Assembly: GCF_027924605.1 (NCBI RefSeq)
Contig: NZ_AP027042.1
Location: 2,643,524 to 2,707,523, forward strand
DNA length: 64,000 nt
Source of the DNA: Dyella sp. GSA-30
GTDB lineage: Bacteria; Pseudomonadota; Gammaproteobacteria; Xanthomonadales; Rhodanobacteraceae
Reading direction: 5' to 3'
Shown one piece after another: positions 18,179 through 26,652 of this stretch. Within the stretch, counting starts at the first letter, position 1, and every line of letters starts with the position of its first letter. The notes below the pieces were generated by a model. It saw nothing but the letters and a program-made list of their open reading frames with translations. It made no database searches and had not been told where the DNA came from. Position numbers and translations under genes: made by a program.

Positions 18179-19546
18179 ATGATCGATACCGACCGCCCCC
18201 GCAACTACCGCGCCGATCAACTTTGGCTGGCCGACGGATGGAGCACTGACGGTGTGGTGGCGGTCGATGCGAGCGGGCATCTGGGCCCTACCGACGGCCC
18301 TGCGGAGCGACTTGGCGCCTGGGTGCTGCCGGGTATGCCCAACCTGCATTCGCATGCGTTCCAGCGCGCCATGGCCGGTCTGGCCGAGCGCAAGGGACGC
18401 AGCGACGACAGTTTCTGGACCTGGCGCGAAACCATGTATGCCTTCGCCGCCGCCATCGGGCCGGAACAGCTCAAGGCGATTGCCGCGCAGCTGTACGTGG
18501 AAATGCTCAAGGCGGGTTACACCCAGGTCTGCGAATTCCAATATCTGCATCATCGTCCCGACGGCACGCCATACGCGCAGGCCGAGGCGATGTCGCTGGC
18601 CCTGATCGAAGCGGCGCGCGAGGCGGGCATCGCGCTTACCTTGTTGCCGGTGCTTTATATGAGCGGTGGCTTCGATGGCCGTGCATTGACCGCGCGCCAG
18701 CGGCGTTTCGGTCACGATGTGAATGCCTATCTGCGCCTGCTGGAAACCTTGCGTCGCCACGAGCGCGGGGATTTGCGCGTCGGTGTCGCCTTGCACTCCT
18801 TGCGCGCCGTACCGGAAGTCGCAATGCGCGAGGTGCTCGCTGCCGAGCTGACGCGCGACATGCCGATTCACATTCACATCGCCGAACAGATCGGCGAAGT
18901 GCAGGACTGTCTGGCCACGCGCGGCGCGCGGCCGGTGGAGTGGCTGTTCGATCATGCCGATGTCGATGCTCGCTGGTGCCTGGTACACGCCACGCATGTC
19001 GAAGACCGCGAAGTGCGGCAGATCGCACGCAGCGGAGCGGTCGTCGGTTTGTGTCCGACCACCGAAGCGAATCTTGGCGATGGCTTGTTTCCCTTGTCCG
19101 ATTACCTGGATGCGCACGGCGTGCTCGGTATCGGCTCGGACTCGCATATTTCGGTATCACCGGTCGAAGAACTGCGCTGGCTCGAATATGGCCAACGCCT
19201 GGCGACGCGGCATCGCAACATCGCCGCACGCAAGGAACGCGACAGCGTGGGCGAGACGCTATGGCGGGCCGCACTGCAAGGCGGTGCACGCGCTGCGGGC
19301 TTGCCGATCGGTGAATTGCGCGAAGGCGCGCGTGCGGACCTGATCGTACTGGACGATGCAGCACCCCAACTCGCCGCGCGCTCGGCCAATGCGGTCATGG
19401 ACAGCTTCTTGTTTGCCGGCAACGCGCCGCTGGTGCGCGACGTGCTGGTCGGTGGGCAGTGGGTGGTGCGCGATTTCCATCATCGCGATGAGGCGGGCAT
19501 TGCCGCGCGGTATCGCAGTGTGGTGGAGCAGCTTGCCGCCACCTGA
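18179..19546 (+). CDS. hutF: Formimidoylglutamate deiminase
   Basis: Converts N-formimidoyl-L-glutamate to N-formyl-L-glutamate and ammonia, the branch of histidine breakdown used by Pseudomonas and xanthomonads. The 455 residues are an amidohydrolase with metal ligands H57 and H59 (PNLHSHAFQR), HIHIAEQIGE and HATHVED, and GIGSDSHISVSP with the metal Asp. It starts right after HutI's product in the pathway, but is on the opposite strand 3 kb away from hutI. Confidence 0.96.
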   Translation: MIDTDRPRNYRADQLWLADGWSTDGVVAVDASGHLGPTDGPAERLGAWVLPGMPNLHSHAFQRAMAGLAERKGRSDDSFWTWRETMYAFAAAIGPEQLKAIAAQLYVEMLKAGYTQVCEFQYLHHRPDGTPYAQAEAMSLALIEAAREAGIALTLLPVLYMSGGFDGRALTARQRRFGHDVNAYLRLLETLRRHERGDLRVGVALHSLRAVPEVAMREVLAAELTRDMPIHIHIAEQIGEVQDCLATRGARPVEWLFDHADVDARWCLVHATHVEDREVRQIARSGAVVGLCPTTEANLGDGLFPLSDYLDAHGVLGIGSDSHISVSPVEELRWLEYGQRLATRHRNIAARKERDSVGETLWRAALQGGARAAGLPIGELREGARADLIVLDDAAPQLAARSANAVMDSFLFAGNAPLVRDVLVGGQWVVRDFHHRDEAGIAARYRSVVEQLAAT

Positions 19547-19668
19547 ATGCGTGTAGGGCGACCGCAGGTACTTGGCATGAACGGAAGTTATCGACGCCAA
19601 GTCATGCGTGTCATCGTGAATTCGAACGATCGCGTTTCTCGTCGTGAGTCCACGAGAGGAGCGCACCT

Positions 19669-19836
19669 ATGCGTCGTTTGATGATGATCTGCCTAAGCAC
19701 CGCCGCCTTGCTCGCCAGCGCCGCTGCATTGACGGGATGCGTGGTGGTAGAGCCGCGTCATCCGCATTACGAGCGTGTCTGGGTGCCGGGCTACTGGGCA
19801 CCGGGTCACGTGTGGGTCGAAGGCCGTTACCGCTGA
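19669..19836 (+). CDS. Small lipoprotein with WVPGYW/HVWVEGRY motif
   Basis: 55 residues. A signal peptide ends in the lipobox LTGC (Cys at residue 23). The short mature part is VVVEPRHPHYERVWVPGYW followed by APGHVWVEGRYR, resembling the WxxGxW-repeat envelope proteins. GAGAGGA lies 8 bases before the ATG. It follows hutF by 122 bp and is likely independent. Function unknown. Confidence 0.75.
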   Translation: MRRLMMICLSTAALLASAAALTGCVVVEPRHPHYERVWVPGYWAPGHVWVEGRYR

Positions 19837-19860
19837 CGCTGCTCTTGTAACCCCGCCTAT

Positions 19861-20129
19861 CTTGTAGGAGCGACTTCAGTCGCGACCGGCCGTGACGCAA
19901 CCGTCCCGCAACCGTCCCGTCGCGACTGAAGTGAACCTCTAATAACCTCAGATTTTCCTATCGTCATCCCGGCGCAGGCCGGGACCCAGTGGCATCGGTT
20001 TTTGGTTCTCGCGATAGAACTGACTTTTTTAGGCTATCGCGATAACCGTTTGCAAGGCCACTGGGTTCCGGCCTACGCCGGAATGACGAGTAGGAGGTTT
20101 TTCGACGTTCCCTGAAGTCGCTCCTACAA
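19861..20129. repeat. Nested REP-type repeats (families A and B)
   Basis: Fills a 307-bp gap without a gene. Family B copies lie at the outer edges (CTTGTAGGAGCGACTTCAGT from 19861 and CTGAAGTCGCTCCTACAA to 20129). A family A inverted pair lies inside (19962-19992 and 20058-20088). The whole is roughly symmetric. Confidence 0.82.
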
Positions 20130-20143
20130 ACGGGCTGAGTTTT

Positions 20144-21064
20144 TTAAAGGGTATTGGCCAATCGTTCACGTAGAAAATCGATAAACACGCGCAGTTTCGG
20201 TGGCACCTGGAAACGGCTGGGGTAGTAGAGATAGAAACCGTCGAACGGCGGTAGCCACGGATCGAGCACCGTTTCCAGGTGGCCTGCGGCGATGGCCTTG
20301 CGCACCATCGGCTCCACCGCATGCATCAAGGCGAGCCCTTCCAGGGCGGCATGGATGCCGATCGCCGGTTCGTTGGTGGTGATGGGGCCGTCGACATCCA
20401 TATCGAACCATTGCCCGCGCGATGCGCCGCTGCGATGGGCAAATTCCCAACGATAGATCGCTCCGCTGCCGACGTAGCGGTAGCGCACGCATGCATGTTG
20501 CTCCAGGTCACGCGGATGCTGCGGTCGGCCGTATTTTGCGAAGTACGCCGGTGAACCGATCACCACGGCGCGTACCTTGTCGCCCAAAGGCACGGCGACT
20601 ACGTCGCGCGCCAGGCGCTCGCCCAATCGAATGCCGACATCGAACCCTTCGGCCACCAGATCGATCAGGCGGCTGTCGCACAACACCTCGAGTTTCACAT
20701 CCGGATAGGCGCGCAAGAATTCCACCAGTACTGGCCCGATCAACCAGTCGAGCAGGTTCTGCGGCATTGTCACGCGCAGGGTGCCGGCAGGGCGTTCCCC
20801 GTGTTGGCGCAGCGCTTCCATGGCAGCGTCGATTTCATTCAACGCGGGCGTGATGCGCGCCAGGAAATCGGTGCCGGCTTCGGTCAGGCCCACCTGACGC
20901 GTGGTCCGATGCAGCAGTCGCACGCCGACGCTGGCTTCCAGTTGCTTGAGTGTCTGGCTCAGCGCGGACGGCGTGACCTCCAGCTCGGCCGCGGCACGGG
21001 TAAAGCTGCCATACCGGGCGATCAGCCGGAAAGCTCGTAAAGCCGCAGCATGCTCGTCACGCAT
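20144..21064 (-). CDS. LysR-family transcriptional regulator
   Basis: 306 residues. The N-terminal HTH is SFTRAAAELEVTPSALSQTLKQLE, then the CrgA-like effector domain (PAGTLRVTMPQNLLDWLIGP and GFDVGIRLGERL). It is divergent from the aldo/keto reductase gene with a 133-bp gap, an arrangement that commonly means it controls that gene. The effector is unknown. Confidence 0.92.
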   Translation of the reverse strand: MRDEHAAALRAFRLIARYGSFTRAAAELEVTPSALSQTLKQLEASVGVRLLHRTTRQVGLTEAGTDFLARITPALNEIDAAMEALRQHGERPAGTLRVTMPQNLLDWLIGPVLVEFLRAYPDVKLEVLCDSRLIDLVAEGFDVGIRLGERLARDVVAVPLGDKVRAVVIGSPAYFAKYGRPQHPRDLEQHACVRYRYVGSGAIYRWEFAHRSGASRGQWFDMDVDGPITTNEPAIGIHAALEGLALMHAVEPMVRKAIAAGHLETVLDPWLPPFDGFYLYYPSRFQVPPKLRVFIDFLRERLANTL

Positions 21065-21197
21065 TAATTAGCTCATCTAAATAAAGCATCAAGAAGATGC
21101 CTATTTTTCAAGGGAATGGCAAGGCGCAGACTTTGCCTCAAGCCGGCGTTCAAGCCGCCCCTTCAGCCCCATCCCTTTAGCCCTCGAGGAGTTCGCG

Positions 21198-22313
21198 ATG
21201 TCGCTCGATCAGTACTACACCCTGGGTCAGTCCGGTTTGCGCGTCAGCCGCCTCTCGTTGGGCGCCATGACGTTCGGCGATCAATGGGGCTGGGGCGCGC
21301 CGGAAGAAACCGCTCGTGCCATGTTCGATCGCTACCTGGAGCGTGGCGGCAATTTCATCGATACCGCTGACATGTACACCGAGGGCCACAGCGAAACCTT
21401 GCTTGGCCAGTTCATTGCCGATAACGGCACGCGCGATCGCGTGGTGCTGGCGACCAAGTTCACCTACAACGCGCAACCGGGCAATCCGAACGCCGGCGGC
21501 AACGGCCGCAAGAACATCATGCGTGCCGTGGAGGGTTCGTTGCGCAGGCTGCAGACCGACTACATCGACCTGTACCTGCTGCATACCTGGGACCGCGTCA
21601 CGCCGGCCGAAGAGGTGATGCGCACGCTGGACGACCTGGTGCGCGCTGGCAAGATTCGCTACGCAGGCCTGTCGGATGTGCCGGCATGGTATGCGGCACG
21701 CGCCCAGACCTGGGCACAGGCGCACGCGCTGACGCCGCTGGTGAATCTGCAGTTGGAATACTCGTTGATCGAGCGTCATATCGAACACGAATACACCGCG
21801 CTCGCCACGCAGCTCGGCATGGGTATTACCGCTTGGAGCCCGCTCGGTATGGGTCTGTTGTCGGGCAAGTATCGTCCGGGCGAGGGCGGTGGTACCGGGG
21901 ACGGCCGGCTGGCCAAGGTTTCCGGCGCGCCTGGTTTCGATCGCTTCACCGAGCGCAACTGGCGCATCGTTGCCGAGCTGGAACAGGTGGCCAAGGCTAT
22001 CGGCAAGCCGATGGCGCAGGTTGCCTTGAACTGGGTGGCGACGCAGCCGGGCGTCGGTTCGGTGATCGTCGGCGCGACCAAGCTGACGCAACTGGACGAC
22101 AACCTTGCCGCACTCGATTTCGAACTGCCAAGGGAACTGCGCCAGCGACTGGCCGCTGCCAGCGCGCCGGAAACGCCGTTCCCGTACTACATGTTTGGCG
22201 ATACGCAGCAGACGCGCATCCATGGTGGCGTCGCCGTGGGTGACAAGCCGGCCGGCTACGCGACGCCGGTATGGGTGCCCGCGCAGCAAGCACCGGCGTT
22301 GTCTTCGCGCTGA
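21198..22313 (+). CDS. Aldo/keto reductase
   Basis: 371 residues, a NADPH-dependent TIM-barrel oxidoreductase. The catalytic tetrad is visible: D55 and Y60 in FIDTADMYTEG, K87 in LATKFTY and His in LYLLHTWDR. The C-terminal NADPH-binding part includes GSVIVGATKLTQLDDNL. It resembles the YajO/Tas group that reduces aldehydes. GAGGAG precedes the ATG. Likely regulated by the divergent LysR protein. Confidence 0.93.
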   Translation: MSLDQYYTLGQSGLRVSRLSLGAMTFGDQWGWGAPEETARAMFDRYLERGGNFIDTADMYTEGHSETLLGQFIADNGTRDRVVLATKFTYNAQPGNPNAGGNGRKNIMRAVEGSLRRLQTDYIDLYLLHTWDRVTPAEEVMRTLDDLVRAGKIRYAGLSDVPAWYAARAQTWAQAHALTPLVNLQLEYSLIERHIEHEYTALATQLGMGITAWSPLGMGLLSGKYRPGEGGGTGDGRLAKVSGAPGFDRFTERNWRIVAELEQVAKAIGKPMAQVALNWVATQPGVGSVIVGATKLTQLDDNLAALDFELPRELRQRLAAASAPETPFPYYMFGDTQQTRIHGGVAVGDKPAGYATPVWVPAQQAPALSSR

Positions 22314-22340
22314 GACGTCCTCGCGCTAAAAAAGCAGGAC

Positions 22341-22372
22341 AAAAAAAAGCCGCCGGCGCGAGCCGGCGGCTT
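22341..22372 (-). terminator. Terminator for the spy/cpxP-like gene
   Basis: GCCGCCGGC/GCCGGCGGC, a 9-bp stem extended by AA/TT. Read on the reverse strand it is followed by eight T. The run is absent on the forward side, so it mainly serves the reverse-strand gene. Confidence 0.85.
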
Positions 22373-22385
22373 GTCACGTGCAGGA

Positions 22386-22901
22386 TTACTGCGCGGACTG
22401 GGTGGTACCTGCAGCTTGCTGCGCGTGCTGTTGCTTCCACTGCTGGATGCGCTGCTGGCGTTCGGCTTTTTGCGTGGCGAGCTGGGCCTTCTGCGAGCTG
22501 GTCAGGATGTTGTAGACCTGGGCGCGGGTGGTGGCGCCCTGGGTTACGCGAGCCTGGGTCAGGCTGGCTTCGGCCTGGGCGAGGCTGGCGGCAGCCTGCT
22601 GGTAGCCGGCCGCATCCGGGGGCATCGCTTCGAAGGCCTCGCGCTGCTGACGCACGGCCTGCATCTGCGGCTTCAGCTGGGCAAAGCCCTGTTGGAAGAT
22701 CTGCTTCACCTGGGCCTTCTGATCGTCGGTCAGGTTGAGCTTCTTCAGCGCCATGAACGCGCCGTGATGGCCACGATGACCGCCGTGCCAGCCACCCGGG
22801 CCGCCACCGGCCGGGCCACCGTCCTGCGGGGCCGCGAAGACGAGCGCCGAGCAGCCAAGGGCAGCGGTGAGGAGGAACGACAGGGGAAGAATCTTACGCA
22901 T
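22386..22901 (-). CDS. Spy/CpxP-family periplasmic protein
   Basis: 171 residues from the ATG at 22899-22901 (GGAG upstream). The signal peptide ends near LVFA-APQD. A Gly/His segment (GGWHGGHRGHHGAF) is followed by a helical region with two LTxxQ motifs, LNLTDDQKAQV and ILTSSQKAQL, diagnostic of Spy/CpxP chaperone-sensor proteins. It is divergent from a two-component system, and a CpxR box sits between them. It probably acts in envelope stress, binding misfolded protein or damping the kinase. Confidence 0.87.
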   Translation of the reverse strand: MRKILPLSFLLTAALGCSALVFAAPQDGGPAGGGPGGWHGGHRGHHGAFMALKKLNLTDDQKAQVKQIFQQGFAQLKPQMQAVRQQREAFEAMPPDAAGYQQAAASLAQAEASLTQARVTQGATTRAQVYNILTSSQKAQLATQKAERQQRIQQWKQQHAQQAAGTTQSAQ

Positions 22902-22980
22902 GGTGTTTGCTCCGTTGGGGGGACGACTCACTTGCGAACATATTGGACGACAACGGGGCGTTTAAGACCTTTGCGGGTAC

Positions 22981-22995
22981 GTAAAGATGGGTAAA
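22981..22995. promoter_or_regulatory. CpxR-type binding site
   Basis: GTAAA-GATGG-GTAAA matches exactly the E. coli CpxR consensus GTAAA-N5-GTAAA. It lies 79 bp before the spy/cpxP-like ATG and 94 bp before the response-regulator ATG. Confidence 0.75.
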
Positions 22996-23089
22996 GACGG
23001 GGCAGGAAACAGGGAATAAACCGTAGGCTTGCGACGATCGCAAGATTCCACCATCAAACGCGCTCCCTGTTCCCCATTAACATCCCCCC

Positions 23090-23782
23090 ATGTCCCGAAT
23101 ACTTATCGTCGACGACGACCGCGAACTCTGTGCCTTGCTGGCCGAATATCTGCGCCGCGAGGGATTGCAGGTCGATGTGGTGCACGACGGCGAATCTGCG
23201 CTGGCCCAGCTGCGAGACCCGGCCACGCGTCCGGACCTGATGATTCTCGATGTGATGATGCCGGGGCAGAACGGCCTCGATACCCTGCGCGAGCTGCGTC
23301 TGCAGCACCGCCTGCCGGTGATCATGTTGTCCGCGCGTGGCGAGCCGGTCGATCGGGTGGTCGGCCTGGAGCTCGGTGCCGATGACTATCTTTCCAAACC
23401 CTGCCTGCCGCGTGAGCTGCTTGCCCGCGTGCGCGCGCAGTTGCGTCGGCACACGGTGGAAGGCGCCGCGGCATTGACGATCGGTCAATTGCGGCTGCTG
23501 CCCGGCGAGCGCCGTGCCTATGTCAACGAGCAGGAACTCAGCCTCACCGGTGCGGAGTTCCTGCTGCTCCTTACGTTGGCGCAGCGCACCGGGGAGGTGA
23601 TCGACAAGGCAACGCTGACGCGTGCCGCGCTGGGACGCGAGATCGAGCGCTTCGATCGTAGCGTCGATGTGCATGTCAGCCGCTTGCGCCACAAGTTGAC
23701 CGAGGCGGATGAAACGTCGCTGCGCATCGAATCCGTGCGCGGTGCGGGCTACGTGCTGGTAGCCGGCGGAGCGCGTGCATGA
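23090..23782 (+). CDS. OmpR/CpxR-type response regulator
   Basis: 230 residues. The receiver domain has the acidic pocket DDD at residues 8-10, phospho-acceptor D54 (MILDVMMPG) and the lysine in LSKPCLPRE. The C-terminal winged helix ends DVHVSRLRHKLTEAD and VRGAGYVLVAG. It overlaps the kinase start by 4 bases. With the divergent spy/cpxP-like gene and the GTAAA box it forms a Cpx-like module, probably autoregulated. Confidence 0.93.
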   Translation: MSRILIVDDDRELCALLAEYLRREGLQVDVVHDGESALAQLRDPATRPDLMILDVMMPGQNGLDTLRELRLQHRLPVIMLSARGEPVDRVVGLELGADDYLSKPCLPRELLARVRAQLRRHTVEGAAALTIGQLRLLPGERRAYVNEQELSLTGAEFLLLLTLAQRTGEVIDKATLTRAALGREIERFDRSVDVHVSRLRHKLTEADETSLRIESVRGAGYVLVAGGARA

Positions 23783-25143
23783 CAGGTTTCAAGAGTCCCT
23801 TGCGCAGTCCGCTGTTCTGGCGGCTGTTGCTTTCGTTCTGCGCCGTCACCTTGCTCGCGCTGTTTCTCGGCGGCGTGCTGACGCGGCGTTTTATCGAGTA
23901 CTCTTCGGCACAGGACATCGACTGGCCGTCGATCGCGCAATCGGCGACGCAGGCGCTGGAGGCCGGCGGCAAAGAGGGATTTGAGACCTGGGCACGGCAG
24001 GAGCGCCGCGATGGCGTGGATGTCACGCTCTACGAAAACGGGCAGTCCTTGCGCGAGATGCGCCTGCCGTCCTCGATACGTGCCCAGGTGCCCGAATGGC
24101 TGGATGCCGAACGTGATATCCAGCTCGAGCCCTGGCCCGGCTACTACGTTGCCGTGCAGCAGGTCACGGGCAGCGATGGCACGGTGCGCGAGATGGTTGC
24201 GACGAGCAGCTCGCGTGCACGCGTGTCGCCGCGTATGCGACAACAGATTTTCCTTGGCGTGCAGTTGGGTTTGTCGCTGCTGTTTATCGCCATTGCCGGC
24301 TGGTGGGTGGCACGTAGCGTGGCGCGACCGGTGGAGGCGCTGCGCGATGCGACGCGACGCATGGCCGCCGGCGAGTTTTCCACACGCGTGGGCACGCCGT
24401 GGAAAGGCAAGCATGATGAGCTCGGTCAACTGTCGCGCGATTTCAACGGCATGGCCGAACGTATCGAGACCTTGATCGTGCACGAACGTGGGGTGTTGCA
24501 GGACCTGTCGCACGAATTGCGTTCGCCGCTGGCCCGGCTGCATCTGATCATGGATCTGGCCCAACACAGCACAAGTGCCAACGAAGCCGCGCCGCATTTT
24601 GCACATGCCGAGCGGGAGATCATGCGGCTGGACCGCATGACCGGCGAAATGCTGGCGCTGTCGCGGCTCGAAGCCGGTTTGCCCGGCATGGAGCGCGAGC
24701 ACGTAGCGCTTGTGCCGATGATTGCCGAACGCGTAGATGCAGCAGCATTGGATGCGCAGGCGCGACAGGTAACGTTGCGTCAAACTGGACGTGGGGACAT
24801 CGCCATTCAAGGCAGCCCGCTCCTGCTTGAGCGCGCGCTCGACAACCTGATTTCGAACGCGATCAAGTTCAGCCCGGAAGGTGGCGAGATTCTGGTGGAT
24901 GTCGAGCTGGAGCAGGGCATGGCCGCACTGCGCATTCGCGATCACGGCCCCGGCGTACCCGAGGAAGAACTCGGCCTGATGTTCCGTCCCTTCTATCGCG
25001 GCAGCAATGCGTCGCGGGCAGAGGGTCATGGGCTTGGCTTGGCGATCGTACAGCGCGTGGTACAGGCTCATGGCGGCGAGATCGAGGCGAAGAATGCCGA
25101 AGGTGGCGGCCTGGAAATCGTCATGCGGCTACCGTTGGCTTGA
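23779..25143 (+). CDS. CpxA-type sensor histidine kinase
   Basis: 454 residues. TM1 is about residues 12-34, a periplasmic sensor domain of about 120 residues follows, then TM2 at about 158-177 and a HAMP region. The phospho-accepting H245 is in DLSHELRSPLARL. The catalytic domain shows ALDNLISNAIKFSPEG (N box), IRDHGPGVPEEEL (G1) and GHGLGLAIV (G2). The gene overlaps its regulator (ATGA). The role in envelope stress is inferred from neighbours. Confidence 0.93.
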   Translation: MTGFKSPLRSPLFWRLLLSFCAVTLLALFLGGVLTRRFIEYSSAQDIDWPSIAQSATQALEAGGKEGFETWARQERRDGVDVTLYENGQSLREMRLPSSIRAQVPEWLDAERDIQLEPWPGYYVAVQQVTGSDGTVREMVATSSSRARVSPRMRQQIFLGVQLGLSLLFIAIAGWWVARSVARPVEALRDATRRMAAGEFSTRVGTPWKGKHDELGQLSRDFNGMAERIETLIVHERGVLQDLSHELRSPLARLHLIMDLAQHSTSANEAAPHFAHAEREIMRLDRMTGEMLALSRLEAGLPGMEREHVALVPMIAERVDAAALDAQARQVTLRQTGRGDIAIQGSPLLLERALDNLISNAIKFSPEGGEILVDVELEQGMAALRIRDHGPGVPEEELGLMFRPFYRGSNASRAEGHGLGLAIVQRVVQAHGGEIEAKNAEGGGLEIVMRLPLA

Positions 25144-25168
25144 GGGGGGGGCGACAAACCCTCCTACT

Positions 25169-25196
25169 CGTCATCCCGGCCTGCGCCGGGATGACG
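25169..25196. repeat. Single REP-type palindrome
   Basis: CGTCATCCCGGC then GCCGGGATGACG, a family A palindrome just after the kinase gene. Confidence 0.75.
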
Positions 25197-25331
25197 ATTG
25201 TTGTGAGGTTGTCGAGACTCCCTTCAGTCGTCGATCTTCTCGACGCCGTTATCGATAGATAGCCGATCGCTATAAGTCCATCGTGTGATCGTTATCGATT
25301 GATGCAGTACATCAGCTTATCCTGTGCACTC

Positions 25332-26603
25332 ATGGACCAGCCGATTTCAAAAGCCACGACGGTCGAGACAGACGACTGGATCCGTCACGGTACGCCTGCT
25401 TTTCGAGCCACTAATCTGGCCCTGTTTGCCGCGGGCCTGTCGACGTTCGGGCTGCTTTATTGCGTGCAGCCGCTGATGCCGGAATTCAGCCGGCACTACG
25501 GTATCGACGCGGCAACCAGCGCGCTGTCGCTATCGGTGACCACCGGCGTGCTGGCCATCGCGATGCTGTTTGCCGGCGGTCTGTCCGATAGCTGGGGACG
25601 CAAACCGGTGATGGTGGTGTCGCTGCTGGCGTCGGCCGTGCTGGTGCTCCTATCGGCTTGTACGACCGGCTGGCATCAGCTGTTGCTGTTGCGCACGTTG
25701 CTTGGTCTGAGCCTGAGCGGTCTGCCTGCGGTAGCGATGACGTATCTCAGCGAAGAGATGCATGCGGACTCGATCGGCCTTGGCATGGGCCTGTATATCA
25801 GCGGCAGTGCGGTCGGCGGCATGGGCGGGCGCCTGGTATCGGGTGTGCTGGCCGAATGGTTCGGCTGGCGGATCGGCATCGCAGCGGTCGGTGTGATCGG
25901 TCTGGCCGCGGGGTTGGTCTTCTGGCGTGCGTTGCCTGCATCGCGGCATTTCGAAGCCAGGCCCTGGGCGGCGAAAGCGTTGTTCGGACGTTTCGCGGCG
26001 ATGTTTCGCGATCCCGGGCTGCCATGGCTGTTCGCCGAAGGTTTCCTGCTGCTGGGGGCCTTTGTCACGGTCTACAATTATCTCGGCTACCGTCTTCTCG
26101 CGCCGCCATATCGCTTGAGCCAAGCCGTCGTCGGGCTGATTTTCAGCGTCTATCTGGTCGGCACTTTCAGCTCGGCCTGGATGGGGCATCTCGCCGGCAA
26201 GCTGGGGCGCCGCAAGGTGCTGTGGACCGCCTTTGCGCTGATGCTGGTCGGCACAGCGCTGACCCTGGCCGATGCGTTATGGCTGGTCATCCTCGGCATT
26301 GTTGCGGTGACATTCGGTTTCTTCGGCGGCCATTCCATTGTCAGCAGTTGGGTAGGGCGACGAGCGGGCGCATCGAAAGCGCAGGCGTCTTCGATGTACC
26401 TGTTTTCCTATTACATGGGATCGAGCATTGCTGGTGCCAGCGGCGGCCTGTTTTATGCGGCTCACGGTTGGACTGGCGTCGCCGCCTTTGTCGGTGGGCT
26501 GGTGCTGGTCGGCTTGTTGATTGCCTGGCGACTCTATCGCCTTGCGCCGCTTGCGGGTGTCGTGACACCAGCGACGCCCATGAGCAAAGGTGCTATGCCT
26601 TGA
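25332..26603 (+). CDS. MFS transporter, YnfM-like
   Basis: About 423 residues with 12 predicted membrane helices. The MFS motif A region is FAGGLSDSWGRKPVMV, and GLPAVAMTYLSEEMHAD is typical of the YnfM/AraJ drug-efflux group. ATG codons at 25299, 25302 and 25332 are all possible; none has a good ribosome-binding site. Two CGTTATCGAT(A/T)GAT direct repeats at 25247-25260 and 25290-25303 favour the later start. The substrate is unknown. Confidence 0.88.
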   Translation: MDQPISKATTVETDDWIRHGTPAFRATNLALFAAGLSTFGLLYCVQPLMPEFSRHYGIDAATSALSLSVTTGVLAIAMLFAGGLSDSWGRKPVMVVSLLASAVLVLLSACTTGWHQLLLLRTLLGLSLSGLPAVAMTYLSEEMHADSIGLGMGLYISGSAVGGMGGRLVSGVLAEWFGWRIGIAAVGVIGLAAGLVFWRALPASRHFEARPWAAKALFGRFAAMFRDPGLPWLFAEGFLLLGAFVTVYNYLGYRLLAPPYRLSQAVVGLIFSVYLVGTFSSAWMGHLAGKLGRRKVLWTAFALMLVGTALTLADALWLVILGIVAVTFGFFGGHSIVSSWVGRRAGASKAQASSMYLFSYYMGSSIAGASGGLFYAAHGWTGVAAFVGGLVLVGLLIAWRLYRLAPLAGVVTPATPMSKGAMP

Positions 26604-26608
26604 AGATC

Positions 26609-26639
26609 GCGACCTCGATCGTAACCCGATCGAGGTCGC
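26609..26639. terminator. Hairpin between convergent genes
   Basis: A perfect 13-bp stem (GCGACCTCGATCG with CGATCGAGGTCGC) around TAACC, between the MFS and NPP genes. No T run follows on either side, so it may act with Rho or as an RNA end protector. Confidence 0.5.
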
Positions 26640-26652
26640 GCATTGGGATGAC

